Below are positions 26,202 to 35,972 of a stretch of DNA of 64,000 nt, piece by piece. A model generated the notes under the pieces. That model did no database searches and had not been told where the DNA came from. It saw nothing but the letters and a program-made list of their open reading frames with translations. The DNA is taken from positions 60,842 through 124,841 of the forward strand of contig NZ_JADKCX010000005.1 in NCBI RefSeq assembly GCF_016718685.1. Direction: 5' to 3'. Positions within the stretch are counted from its first letter, which is position 1; every line of letters begins with the position of its first letter. Made by a program: the position numbers and the translations under genes. This stretch comes from Haliscomenobacter sp. (GTDB taxonomy: Bacteria > Bacteroidota > Bacteroidia > Chitinophagales > Saprospiraceae).

Positions 26202-27839
26202 CTACATCCCGTAATCATCATGATGGTGATGATGTCCAGCACCACCTGCACTTTTCTTCTCTGGTTTGTCGCTGATGGTTGCTTCTGTAGTCAGCACCAT
26301 CGCTGCAATGGAAGCCGCATTTTCCAACGCGATCCGCGTAACTTTCGCGGGGTCGATTACCCCGGCCGCCATCAAATCTTCGAATATGTCAGTGCGGGCA
26401 TTATAGCCGTAGCTTTTCTTGCCATTCAGTACTTTTTGGAGTACTACTGAGCCTTCCACTCCGGCGTTTTCAGCAATGGTGCGCAGGGGAGATTCCAGGG
26501 CTTTGCGTACGATATCGATGCCGGTATTTTCGTCTTCATTGACCCCTTTCAAATTGACCAGGGCTTTGATGGCGCGAACCAGCGCTACTCCGCCTCCAGC
26601 CACGATGCCTTCTTCCACCGCAGCGCGGGTGGCGTGTAATGCATCATCAACACGGTCTTTCTTTTCTTTCATTTCCATCTCGGTGGTCGCGCCGATGTTC
26701 AACACGGCTACCCCACCCGCCAGTTTGGCCAGACGTTCTTGCAACTTCTCTTTATCATAATCAGAAGTCGTAATTTCAATTTGTGAACGGATTTGGCTTA
26801 CGCGGGCTTTAACCCCATCTTCCAGGCCTTTGCCGTTCACGATGGTTGTATTGTCTTTGTCGATCGACACTCTTTCGGCCTGGCCCAACATGGTGATGTC
26901 GGTATTCTCCAACATATAACCCTGCTCGTCACTCACTACGGTTCCTCCGGTAAGAATGGCGATGTCTTCCAACATGGCTTTGCGGCGATCACCAAACCCG
27001 GGTGCTTTTACGGCTACTACATTCAATACAGAGCGCAAACGGTTGACCACCAGAGTACTCAAGGCAGAACCATCTACATCTTCAGCAATGATCACGAGGG
27101 GGCGACCCATTTGGGAGGTTTTTTCCAGAATGGGCAAAATATCCTTGACGTTGGAAATCTTTTTATCGTGGATCAGGATGAAGGGATTGTCGTATTCGGC
27201 CAACATGTGTTCCGGATCGGTCACAAAGTAGGGTGAAAGGTATCCCCGATCGAACTGCATGCCACTCACCTCTTTTACGAAAGTTTCCATTCCTTTCGCT
27301 TCTTCGATGGTGATGACACCGTCTTTGCTTACGCGCTTCATCGCATCGGCGATCAATTCGCCAATTTCTTCATCGTTGTTGGCCGAAATCGCAGCAACCT
27401 GCTTGATTTTACCATAATCGTCCCCTACCAGTTCCGCCTGCTCTTTGATGTTGGCAACGACTGCTTTAACCGCCTTGTCGATGCCGCGCTTAAGATCCAT
27501 TGGATTGGCACCAGAAGTAACACTTTTCATCCCAGAGGTGATGATCGCTTGAGCCAATACCGTGGCAGTGGTCGTGCCATCCCCGGCTAAGCTGGCGGTT
27601 TTTGAGGCTACTTCCTTGAGTATTTGGGCACCCATGTTTTCCAGGGTGTCTTCCAATTCTATTTCTTTGGCTACGGTTACCCCGTCCTTGGTGACTTGAG
27701 GTGCACCGAATTTTTTCTCAATGACCACGTTGCGGCCTTTCGGACCCAAGGTTACTTTTACGGCATTGGCTAGTTTGTCGATGCCGTTTTTGAGCTTTTC
27801 CTGAGCCACACTGCTGAGGGTAATTTCCTTTGCTGCCAT
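26202..27839 (-). CDS. groL: Chaperonin GroEL, with His-rich C-terminus and no adjacent groES
   Basis: GroEL is the large ATP-dependent folding ring. The start at 27839 ([16 protein letters not shown]) is the family N-terminus and gives 545 residues. Motifs include [17 protein letters not shown], the ATP site [23 protein letters not shown] and [16 protein letters not shown]. The C-terminal tail reads [14 protein letters not shown] instead of the usual GGM repeats. No groES precedes it; the upstream neighbour is a divergent ABC transporter. It could be the only groL with groES elsewhere, or a second copy. No CIRCE element was seen in the 198-base upstream region. Confidence 0.95.
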   Translation of the reverse strand: MAAKEITLSSVAQEKLKNGIDKLANAVKVTLGPKGRNVVIEKKFGAPQVTKDGVTVAKEIELEDTLENMGAQILKEVASKTASLAGDGTTTATVLAQAIITSGMKSVTSGANPMDLKRGIDKAVKAVVANIKEQAELVGDDYGKIKQVAAISANNDEEIGELIADAMKRVSKDGVITIEEAKGMETFVKEVSGMQFDRGYLSPYFVTDPEHMLAEYDNPFILIHDKKISNVKDILPILEKTSQMGRPLVIIAEDVDGSALSTLVVNRLRSVLNVVAVKAPGFGDRRKAMLEDIAILTGGTVVSDEQGYMLENTDITMLGQAERVSIDKDNTTIVNGKGLEDGVKARVSQIRSQIEITTSDYDKEKLQERLAKLAGGVAVLNIGATTEMEMKEKKDRVDDALHATRAAVEEGIVAGGGVALVRAIKALVNLKGVNEDENTGIDIVRKALESPLRTIAENAGVEGSVVLQKVLNGKKSYGYNARTDIFEDLMAAGVIDPAKVTRIALENAASIAAMVLTTEATISDKPEKKSAGGAGHHHHHDDYGM

Positions 27840-28037
27840 AATGGTTTTGATTTTTATATTTCTGGAAAAAATAGGCTTGTGTACAGCTCCTTTAGTCAAA
27901 GGTTGTGCCAAGGCTGCTACAAATCGGTGCAGATGTCAATTTGGCAGACAAAGTAACCCCTTGAACGGAAACTTTTTCTGAAAAGATCTGGTTCATTGGG
28001 GCGAAAGGTACTTAGAAACCGGTATAAAACTCTGGCC

Positions 28038-29826
28038 ATGTTCCGTTCTATTGCCCACAATCCCTACATTTCTTTAATGATTACCGCCTGGAAATATGCC
28101 AAACAGGAACGTGGCCGGTATCTGGTGATTTACAGCATGTTTGCGGCCAGCAACATCATCAATGCGGGAACACCGATTATTTGGGGTTGGTTGGTCAACG
28201 AGCTGCAACAAAAAGGCACCGACGTACTGCGCGTAACCTGGTTGTACGTTGGAGCGTACCTGATTCTGCATTTCAGCGACTGGGGATTTCATGGCTTTGC
28301 CCGGATCAAGGAACAAACTTTGGCGTTCAATCTGAGTCAGAATTTTTTGCAGGAACTCTATCACAAAGCCTTGCGCTTACCTGTCAAATGGCACCAGGAC
28401 AACCACAGTGGATCTACCATCAACCGCGTACGCAAGGCTTACGAGGCATTGAAGGAGTTTTTCCAGGATGGACACATGTACATTCACGCTTTTGCCAAGT
28501 TTGTTTTTTCCTTTGCGGCTATGCTTTATTTTTCTCCGCTGTTTGGTTCCATTGCTATCTTACTGGGTGTGATCGCCTTGTACATCATTTTTGTGTTTGA
28601 CAAGCCCTATATCCGCTACCAAAAAGAAACCAATGAAAAAGAGCACGTGGTGTCGGCTACCCTCTTCGACAGCCTCTCCAACATCATTACAGTCATCACG
28701 CTGCGTCTGGAAAAGCGCATGGAGAGTGGCCTTTTGCAAAAAGTGGCGGACATTTTTTCCTTTCGAAAAAATCGTGGTCAACGAACTCAAATGGTTTGTG
28801 GTGGACAGTATCGTCGTCGTGATTTATTGTACCATCATGTTGGGTTATATCTACCAAAATTATGTCCCGGGCCAACTTTTTTTGATCGGGGGTCTGGTTA
28901 CCTTGACAGGTTATGTGCAAAGATTTACCAGTGTATTTCACGACATTGCCTGGCAGTACAATCAAATTGTGAACCACCATACCGATGTACAAACTGCTAA
29001 AAATATTTTTGAGGCTTACGAGCAGCAACACCTGCCAGAATCGCCAGAAAACTTACCCCACCGCTGGAAAACCATCCAACTCCGCAATCTCAATTACGTC
29101 CACGAACTGGATGAAACACCCACTGAAGGCCAGTACCGCCCGGGGCTATTTGATGTAAACATCCAAATTGAGCGGGGCAAACGCATCGCCCTGATCGGCG
29201 AAAGTGGCAGTGGCAAAAGCACCTTATTGGCCATCCTGCGGGGCTTGTATCCTCCCAAAGCGAATTTACAATTGGCAGTTGACAGTCAAACCTACGATAA
29301 ACTGGACGTTTTGGCCGATTACATCACCCTTTTCCCCCAAGAGCCCGAAATTTTTGAAAACACCATTGAATACAACATCACCCTGGGGCTTCCATTCAGC
29401 AATGAAGAAGTCATGAAGGTTTGTGAAACGGCTCATTTTAACGAAGTAGTGGAACAATTGCCTTCGGGTTTACAATCCAATATCCGTGAAAAAGGGGTGA
29501 ATCTTTCTGGTGGGCAAAAACAACGCCTGGCTCTGGCCCGTGGTGTATTGGCAGCCAAGGACAGCGAGATCATCCTGCTCGACGAACCAACCAGCAGCGT
29601 AGATCCCAAAACGGAATTGTTGATTTACGAGCGCATGTTCCACGATTTTGCCGATAAGGCCATCGTTTCGGCTTTGCACCGCCTGCATTTATTGGTGCAT
29701 TTCGACTACGTTTACGTCATGGAAAATGGCCGGGTCGTGGACGAGGGCACCTTTGAGTACCTGCGGGAAAACAGCTCGGCGTTCCAGGAGATGTGGAAAC
29801 ATCAGGAGCAGGTGGGGATGGCTTAA
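28038..29826 (+). CDS. ABC transporter, fused permease and ATPase (frame interrupted)
   Basis: An exporter-type half transporter. The preferred start is the ATG at 28038 (MFRSIAHNPYISL). A transmembrane domain of about 300 residues is followed by the ATPase: Walker A IGESGSGKST, signature NLSGGQKQRLALARG, Walker B IILLDEPTSS. The frame is lost at a T-run, 28753-28758. Removing one T joins LLQKVADIF to PFEKIVVNELKWF and gives about 595 residues. The start region is divergent from groL. The stop lies eight bases from the convergent rsmI-like stop, with no room for a terminator. Substrate is unknown. Confidence 0.87.
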
Positions 29827-29833
29827 CCTGTGG

Positions 29834-30544
29834 TCAACCCAGCAAAAAAATCGCTGGCCGCTTGTGTAAATCCAGCGGAGGATTGCGTTTCCATTCCTCA
29901 ATCTTGCGGGTTTGAATGAATTCAGTGGGCAGGGTCAAGTCCACTGCAATACAGAGGCGGGTTTGTGGCGCAAGATTTTTGAGTGCAGCCTCCACAATCT
30001 GCTGATTCCGGTAAGGCGCTTCTATAAAAATTTGGGTACAGTTTTCCTTTTGGGCCAATTGTTCCAATCGTTTGAGTTGTTGGCCCAGATTTTCTTTTTT
30101 GGCGCTCAAATAACCCTGAAAACTGAATTTTTGCCCATTCATTCCTGAACCCATCAATGCCAGCAAGATTGAAGATGGCCCCACTAGAGGAACCACCTGT
30201 ATACCCTGTCGATGAGCCAATTCCACCACCACAGCACCAGGGTCAGCTACGCCCGGGCAACCCGCTTCCGACATGAGCCCAATGTTTCGCCCCTGGGTGG
30301 CCGGAGCCAAAAACTGGCGGTATTCACTTTCTTTGGTGTGTTCACTCAGTTCCACCATTTCCAATTCGGGTAGCGGGCGGGGGTGCTCCGCCGCTTTGAT
30401 GAAAAAACGGGCCGTTTTGGCTCGTTCTACAATAAAGTAGTCCAGTTGCCGAATGATTTCGGTCACATAGTTTGGAATGGTTTGAGCGGCGTTTTCGCCC
30501 AAAGGTACCGGAATCAAAAAAAGTTTGCCGTATTGCTGCTGCAT
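29834..30544 (-). CDS. SAM-dependent methyltransferase of the RsmI/tetrapyrrole methylase family
   Basis: The 236-residue protein has the tetrapyrrole-methylase fold of RsmI, which 2'-O-methylates C1402 of 16S rRNA in other bacteria. Motifs are LFLIPVPLGE at the N-terminus, GLMSEAGCPGVADPGAVVV and PLVGPSSILLALMGSGMNG. It is shorter than classical RsmI (about 280 residues) and lacks a C-terminal extension. A paralogue is common in this phylum, so the exact substrate is uncertain. It lies 20 bases downstream of the AlkB-type gene on the same strand and is probably co-transcribed with it. Confidence 0.85.
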   Translation of the reverse strand: MQQQYGKLFLIPVPLGENAAQTIPNYVTEIIRQLDYFIVERAKTARFFIKAAEHPRPLPELEMVELSEHTKESEYRQFLAPATQGRNIGLMSEAGCPGVADPGAVVVELAHRQGIQVVPLVGPSSILLALMGSGMNGQKFSFQGYLSAKKENLGQQLKRLEQLAQKENCTQIFIEAPYRNQQIVEAALKNLAPQTRLCIAVDLTLPTEFIQTRKIEEWKRNPPLDLHKRPAIFLLG

Positions 30545-30563
30545 AAGATAGATCTGCGGTCGG

Positions 30564-31643
30564 TCATAAATTAATTGCGGATTCCGGTGGTCTTTGCCGG
30601 GCCTGTTCTTTGTTCACGCGTGGGTTCATCAACAAGAACCACAAAGGGGGGAACAAAGCAATGATGATGGAAGTTGGATAGCCAAAAGGCAATTGTGGGC
30701 TTTGGTCAAAATGACGCAAAACCTGGTACTTGCGGCTGGCTTTAAAGTGGTGATCGGAATGCCGGGTCAATTCGTACAAAAAAATGCGGCCCAGCTCGTG
30801 GTCAGAATTCCAGGAATGCCAGGGCTGCACAGGTTCTGGACGGCCATTGGGCAACACCGTGCGGCGCAGGCCATAGTGTTCGATGTAGTTGACACATTCG
30901 AGCAATAAAAAGCCAAAAACGGCAACTGCCACTGCGTAACCCACCATCCACCAGGCGTAAATAAGACCAACACTGAGCAAGTAGCCTACCTGAAATACCT
31001 GAAACCGCAACATTTCATTCTGCCAACTGAACCAATTGGATTTTCCTTCTTTATTCAAACGTTCGGCTGCTAATTTCCAGGCATTGCGCCAGGAACCACA
31101 TACCGAGCGCACCCAAAATGCATAGAGGCTTTCTCCATAACGGGCCGAAGCGGGATCAGCATCAGTGCTCACATGCTTGTGGTGTCCCCGGTTGTGTTCA
31201 ATAAAAAAGTGCATGTACAAGGCACTCAGGAGTAAAATTTTGGCCATCCGCTGTTCAACCGGCTTGCTGCGGTGCCCCAACTCATGCGCCACATTGATAC
31301 CAATCGTTCCTACAATCAACCCGACGCTACAAGTCATGCCCACCAATTCGTAGGTTTGGGCGGTACCCGCAAACACTTGTTGAAAATAGACGTGCAGGAT
31401 AGCATAAAGCAAAGGAATATTGAGGTAGAGCAAGAGGTCGAAGACCCCCATCTTGCCCTTTTGTTCCTCTTCGGCTGGAGTCAAATTATAAGCAGATTGT
31501 GGGCTGACAATTTCCAACAACGGAATCATCACAAAGCCGACGTAGATCCCTGCGAACGACCAATGTCCTTGTTCAAACAAGCCCCACAAGGTAGCCAAAG
31601 GGGCCAAATAAGCGATAAGGTACTTCCAATTGCTCCATTTCAT
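30564..31643 (-). CDS. alkB: AlkB-type membrane di-iron monooxygenase (alkane hydroxylase family)
   Basis: An integral membrane non-haem di-iron monooxygenase that hydroxylates alkanes or alkyl chains. The His boxes are AHELGHR, EHNRGHHKH and TRHSDHH, with the NYIEHYGL motif typical of AlkB. Several hydrophobic segments surround the boxes (about residues 8-40, 72-110, 215-245, 330-350). The length of 359 residues is slightly short but complete. No rubredoxin is adjacent. Instead a ferredoxin-type reductase is divergent at 31776, and it may supply the electrons. Substrate could be alkanes or a cellular lipid. Confidence 0.88.
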   Translation of the reverse strand: MKWSNWKYLIAYLAPLATLWGLFEQGHWSFAGIYVGFVMIPLLEIVSPQSAYNLTPAEEEQKGKMGVFDLLLYLNIPLLYAILHVYFQQVFAGTAQTYELVGMTCSVGLIVGTIGINVAHELGHRSKPVEQRMAKILLLSALYMHFFIEHNRGHHKHVSTDADPASARYGESLYAFWVRSVCGSWRNAWKLAAERLNKEGKSNWFSWQNEMLRFQVFQVGYLLSVGLIYAWWMVGYAVAVAVFGFLLLECVNYIEHYGLRRTVLPNGRPEPVQPWHSWNSDHELGRIFLYELTRHSDHHFKASRKYQVLRHFDQSPQLPFGYPTSIIIALFPPLWFLLMNPRVNKEQARQRPPESAINL

Positions 31644-31698
31644 AGGTAAATACTTGTACGTACTGACTTTTGTTCCTCATTAACTCCGAACATTTAAT

Positions 31699-31706
31699 TA
31701 TTTTTG
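31699..31706 (+). promoter_or_regulatory. Putative -7 box for the ferredoxin-reductase gene
   Basis: TATTTTTG matches TAnnTTTG in the 132-base divergent region between alkB and the reductase gene, 70 bases upstream of the chosen start. No good -33 element was seen. Confidence 0.4.
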
Positions 31707-31775
31707 CCTCCTCAAAACCGAAACCAATAATGAATGTTAGAGTTGGAAATTTTCCAATTCGTCAACTATCCATAC

Positions 31776-32876
31776 ATGAGCAAGAAATTCTTTACGTTAA
31801 CGGTCAAGGAAGTTCGCCCGGAAACGAGCGATGCAGTTACCGTTTTCTTTAGCATTCCCGAAGATATAAAATCTGAGTTTGCCTACCAAGCCGGACAATA
31901 CCTCACCTTAAAATTTTCGCTCAACGGCAAGGAAGTGCGCCGGGCTTATTCCATGTGCAGCAGCCCTTTGGAGCATGACATCGCGGTAACGGTAAAAAAG
32001 GTAAAAAAAGGGTTGGTGTCTACCTACATCAATGAAAATCTCGAGGTTGGACAGACCGTGGAAGTGATGCAACCAGATGGCCGTTTTACACCCGCTTTGA
32101 ATCCTGATCAGCGCAAGACCTATTACCTGTTTGGGGCGGGCAGTGGCATCACACCTTTAATGTCAATTTTACAAACCATTTTGGAAGAAGAACCCCAAAG
32201 CGCGGTACATCTTCTTTATGGCAACCGCAACGAAGAGTCGATTCTTTTTAAAACCCTGCTGGATCAGCTACTGAAGCGTTATGAAGGCCAATTGAGCGTT
32301 ACGCATACCCTCAGCCAGCCCAAACGGGAAAAACCCAAAGGATTGTCGGGTCTTTTTGCCAAAGGTACCGTTGCCTGGGAGGGATTAACCGGCCGCATCG
32401 ATGCCAATTCCATCCATCGCTTTTTGTTGGATCACCCCAATAATGCCCGTGAAGCCGACTATTTTATATGTGGCCCGGGTCCGATGATCGATGCCGTTGA
32501 AAAAGCTGTTCACGCCCAGGGTATAGATAAAAAACACATTCACGTTGAGCATTTTACCGCCAATATCGACCCTAGTGCTCCTCATGTGGTAGGCGCAAGT
32601 GGCGCCCAGGTCATCGCTACACTGAATGGAAAAGTCCATACGGCTCCGGTTCCGCCCAACAAAACCATTTTGGATGCCTTACTCGACCAAAAGCTCGATC
32701 CGCCCTATTCTTGTACTTCTGGTGCTTGTTCCAGTTGTATGGCCAAAGTGCTCAAAGGCTCGGTGAAAATGGACGCCTGTTATGCACTGGACGATGAGGA
32801 AGTAAGCAATGGTTTTATTTTAACCTGCCAGTCCCACCCGACTTCCCCCGAAGTGGAAATCACCTATGACGTTTAG
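31776..32876 (+). CDS. PaaE-type flavin/2Fe-2S oxidoreductase
   Basis: The ATG at 31776 ([17 protein letters not shown]) is preferred over a longer start, giving 366 residues. An FAD-binding ferredoxin-reductase domain comes first ([22 protein letters not shown]), then the NAD(P)-binding part ([26 protein letters not shown]). A C-terminal plant-type ferredoxin holds the cluster cysteines in [11 protein letters not shown] and LTCQSHP. This order matches PaaE and related reductases that feed oxygenases. The gene is divergent from the AlkB-type monooxygenase, which suggests an electron-transfer partnership by inference. Phenylacetate genes (paaABC) are absent here. Confidence 0.86.
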   Translation: MSKKFFTLTVKEVRPETSDAVTVFFSIPEDIKSEFAYQAGQYLTLKFSLNGKEVRRAYSMCSSPLEHDIAVTVKKVKKGLVSTYINENLEVGQTVEVMQPDGRFTPALNPDQRKTYYLFGAGSGITPLMSILQTILEEEPQSAVHLLYGNRNEESILFKTLLDQLLKRYEGQLSVTHTLSQPKREKPKGLSGLFAKGTVAWEGLTGRIDANSIHRFLLDHPNNAREADYFICGPGPMIDAVEKAVHAQGIDKKHIHVEHFTANIDPSAPHVVGASGAQVIATLNGKVHTAPVPPNKTILDALLDQKLDPPYSCTSGACSSCMAKVLKGSVKMDACYALDDEEVSNGFILTCQSHPTSPEVEITYDV

Positions 32877-32905
32877 CAACTTACCTTGAGGGAAAACAAC
32901 CGCAT

Positions 32906-35302
32906 ATGTCATTCTACACCCATATCTCGTCGCTTATTTTGTGTTTGTGGCTCGGTCTGACCGGGCTGTATGCACAAGATATCCGACGTATGGGTGTAGA
33001 TTATCTCCATACTTACCCACATTATGCCCCCGTGCTTAGCCCGGATGGTAGCCTCTTGTTGTACAGTGAAACGGGCAATCACGCCAATTATGGGCGAGAG
33101 AACCTGGCAGATATTTGGATCTGCCAATATTTGGGTGACAACCAATGGAGTCGCCCAGTGAATGCAGGTATGCCTATCAACTCGGATCAGGCTGACCAAT
33201 GTTTAGCCATTAATCTGGACGAAAACGAAATGTTCCTCTTACTGGAAGATGAAGAGGGGAAAAAAGTCATCGCCCAATCCAGTCTCAATTTTCGAACTTG
33301 GTCGGCACCCCAAATCATGCGTATCGAGCCCTGGGACTCTTTGTTTCAAATCCATCACGGTTTTATCAGCAATGATGGCCAAACCCTGCTGTTGTGCATT
33401 TTTCACCCCGATAGCACCCAGCAACAAATCGATATTTACGTCGCACAACGCGAAGGCCCACTGTCCTGGAAAAACCTACAAAGCCTGGGTCCAAGCATCA
33501 ACACCAATGGTAGAGAAAGTAGCGTTTTTTTGGCCGCGGATGGCCAAACCCTCTATTTTTCATCCAATGGTCATCCCGGTTTTGGCGGCCAAGACTTGTT
33601 CATGAGCCGCAGAGCTGCCAATTCCTGGTCGGAATGGAGCCCACCCATAAACCTGGGCGAAAGTTTCAACACCCGTAATGATGACTGGGGCTTTACAACT
33701 TCTGTATTGGGGGCTAAAGCCTGGTGGAGTACCCTGGAAAACAAAACCCCTGTCATTCGCTCAACCAATATACCCGCCACCTTAAGGCCTCAGTCGGTCA
33801 TTCTCATCAAGGGTCAAGTGTATTTACCCCAATCGAAGGCCCCGGCCGCCAATGTCAGTGTAAACCTGAATTATTTTGACCCAGTGAACAATCGCAGGGT
33901 CAGTCGCGTCGCCATTAGTAACCAGCAAGGTAAATACCAATTGTTGCTGCCACGCAACGCGGCAATGAGCATCAACGCGTTATCGGAGCAATTTTTTTCG
34001 CCTACCTACAACTTACTCCGCAAAGGAGCCTTGGAAATTGAGGCTGAAGACAAAGGAAGTGAGCAAATGGCGCTTTTGACGGCCAACCCTACTTATCGAC
34101 AGGTAGAGGGTGAAATTGAGGCCCTGCAGTTGGCATTTAACCAAAAAACGCTTGAAATCAAAGTTTTGGAGAAAGAACGGGTAAAGTTCGTAGACGCCAT
34201 CATCCAATTGCGGGATGATACCATCCCAGGCAATATTTCGATCAAAACGGCTGAGTTGGGACTGAAAAAATTGAAAGACGACTATGAAGCTTCCCAAAAA
34301 CAACAATTGTTGCTCTTCCACGATGATCCAGTTCGCCCCCCTACAAGTACGACATCCGCTCAGCGCGAATCACCGACCCAAGCCATTCCTACTGATTTTG
34401 ACGACTTTCTGCGGCTCATTGTCATCCAGCAACGCTGGGAAATTTTGCCCACAACGACTCAGTCCCTCATTTTGCAAATGCTGGGTGAAGAAATCAAAAG
34501 ACAAGACAAAGAAATAGCGCCCGAAAACCGCTCACTCTGGCGAGGAGAAAAGGAGCGCATCCTCAACAATCCTTCCATCTTGCTGCTCCCGGAAGCTTCA
34601 TTGGCCAAGTGGCAGGGCGTATTTAGCCCCTGTTTCGAATGGCAGGAGGTTTTTTCACGCGATATTTCAAATCTCTATTTGCAAAAAAACCAGGCGGAAC
34701 TGACCACTTTGATCAAAAACGAAGTGCGCAATTATTTGCGGGCTTTGCTGGACTACCGCTTGTTGGTTGCTCAATCCTTGCACATTAAGGATGAAATCAG
34801 CACAAAGGTAGAAGGGCAACGGCGCATTGAGCGCAATTTTCAAAATCGGCCGGTCAACAGCGTCGAAATCGAGCCTTCGTATACCCTGGATACATTGATG
34901 GTGATTGCTGGCAATGAACTGGAGCAAGACATTCAGCTTTTTGACCCCATTGTTGAAAAAACCATCATTCTGGAAAACATCATTTTCTTATCCAATCAGG
35001 CTGAATTGGATTCTTCTGCCTATTCAGAAATCCATCGTTTGGCCTCTTTTTTGAATGCCAACCCACAACTAGGCATAGAAATTGTAGCACATACCAACAA
35101 CAACTGCACCTACAACTTTGCGGCAGATCTGACGGCCCAACGAGCCGAAAAAATAGCCGAATTGCTCATTGATGCACAAATTGCAGCTGAACGCATTCGG
35201 CATCGGGGGACGGGGAAAGAACAGCCCTTGGTTAGTAATGCCACCCTGGCCGGGCGTTTGGCCAATCAGCGCGTGGAAATCACTTTTATCCCCTTGTTGT
35301 AG
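32906..35302 (+). CDS. PD40/OmpA-family outer-membrane-associated protein
   Basis: A 798-residue exported protein with a signal peptide ending near GLYAQ. Residues about 35-250 hold PD40-type beta-propeller repeats (HYAPVLSPDGSLLLYSE, LYFSSNGHPGFGGQDLF). A carboxypeptidase-regulatory-like domain follows (about 295-380), then a coiled coil (about 405-455), an unassigned helical part, and a C-terminal OmpA-like peptidoglycan-binding domain (about 700-798). This layout is common in Bacteroidota envelope proteins, some of them tied to type IX secretion or gliding. It starts 29 bases after the reductase gene and ends in a hairpin (35294-35333) that includes its own stop codon. Confidence 0.87.
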   Translation: MSFYTHISSLILCLWLGLTGLYAQDIRRMGVDYLHTYPHYAPVLSPDGSLLLYSETGNHANYGRENLADIWICQYLGDNQWSRPVNAGMPINSDQADQCLAINLDENEMFLLLEDEEGKKVIAQSSLNFRTWSAPQIMRIEPWDSLFQIHHGFISNDGQTLLLCIFHPDSTQQQIDIYVAQREGPLSWKNLQSLGPSINTNGRESSVFLAADGQTLYFSSNGHPGFGGQDLFMSRRAANSWSEWSPPINLGESFNTRNDDWGFTTSVLGAKAWWSTLENKTPVIRSTNIPATLRPQSVILIKGQVYLPQSKAPAANVSVNLNYFDPVNNRRVSRVAISNQQGKYQLLLPRNAAMSINALSEQFFSPTYNLLRKGALEIEAEDKGSEQMALLTANPTYRQVEGEIEALQLAFNQKTLEIKVLEKERVKFVDAIIQLRDDTIPGNISIKTAELGLKKLKDDYEASQKQQLLLFHDDPVRPPTSTTSAQRESPTQAIPTDFDDFLRLIVIQQRWEILPTTTQSLILQMLGEEIKRQDKEIAPENRSLWRGEKERILNNPSILLLPEASLAKWQGVFSPCFEWQEVFSRDISNLYLQKNQAELTTLIKNEVRNYLRALLDYRLLVAQSLHIKDEISTKVEGQRRIERNFQNRPVNSVEIEPSYTLDTLMVIAGNELEQDIQLFDPIVEKTIILENIIFLSNQAELDSSAYSEIHRLASFLNANPQLGIEIVAHTNNNCTYNFAADLTAQRAEKIAELLIDAQIAAERIRHRGTGKEQPLVSNATLAGRLANQRVEITFIPLL

Positions 35303-35333
35303 GGGCATCCCTGTGTGGATGCCCTTACAACAA
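35294..35333 (+). terminator. Hairpin spanning the stop codon of the OmpA/PD40 gene
   Basis: Arms 35294-35310 and 35317-35333 pair over 17 bases with one wobble around a six-base loop. The left arm starts inside the last codons and covers the TAG stop. It contains GTAGGGGCATCC, also found in the terminator at 21005-21050. No T-run follows. Confidence 0.75.
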
Positions 35334-35374
35334 GAGCATCCACATAGAGATGACCGACGAATGCCCCGACGGGA

Positions 35375-35836
35375 TCAATTATTTTTCTTCGCCTCTTTCG
35401 CGGCCTTCTCCTTCGCTTTCATTTCCAAGGCCTTCGCCTTTTCAGCTTCCCTTTTGGCGTCTTCCTTTTCTCTGGCTGCTTCTTCCTTCGCATCCAGCGC
35501 ATCTCTTTTGGCCATTTCCTTGGCTTTGGCTGCTTCCTTTTTAGCCTTCTCTTTGGCCTTGGCCGTTTCTTTTTTGGCCTTCTCTTTTTCTTTAGCGGCT
35601 ACCGCTTTGGCTTTAGCCGCATCCTTGGAAGCGTTTGCTTTGGCTTTGGCAGCCGCTTCTTTCTCTTTAGCCGCCATTTTAGCCGCTTCTTCCTTTTCTT
35701 CAGCAGCCATTTTAGCGGCTTCTTCCTTTTCCTTTTGGGCTTCTTTCTTCTCCTTGGCACTCATCCCGCTTTGAGCAAGTGCCTGGAACTGGAAAGCCGT
35801 GAAACAAAGCACACAGAGCAATAAAATCTTCTTCAT
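35375..35836 (-). CDS. Exported Lys/Glu/Ala-rich single-helix protein
   Basis: The ATG at 35836 starts a good signal peptide (MKKILLLCVLCFTAFQFQALAQ), so it is chosen over the longer open frame. The mature part of about 130 residues is almost wholly Lys, Ala and Glu in irregular heptad-like runs (KAKEKAKKEAAKAKEMAKR). It should form one long charged helix or coiled coil in the periplasm. There is no enzyme motif. The repeat composition could cause many false database hits to unrelated helical proteins. It lies downstream of gatA on the same strand, but a 136-base gap makes a shared transcript uncertain. Confidence 0.78.
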   Translation of the reverse strand: MKKILLLCVLCFTAFQFQALAQSGMSAKEKKEAQKEKEEAAKMAAEEKEEAAKMAAKEKEAAAKAKANASKDAAKAKAVAAKEKEKAKKETAKAKEKAKKEAAKAKEMAKRDALDAKEEAAREKEDAKREAEKAKALEMKAKEKAAKEAKKNN

Positions 35837-35972
35837 CACATGATGGTTTACGGTTAATAGGATGCAAGTTTGCGCATGAAATATAGAAATTATTATCAAA
35901 TATTCGATGGGGATTTGATCAGAAGTCTGAAAAAATATGTGAGGAAAGAGCTTGAAAAAAATTGCTGCCCGT

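Noticed and set aside
27840..28037. A sigma-54-like TGGCAC-N5-TTGA sequence upstream of groL
   Set aside because: The -12 GC is not matched, and sigma-54 control of groL in this phylum is not expected; probably chance.
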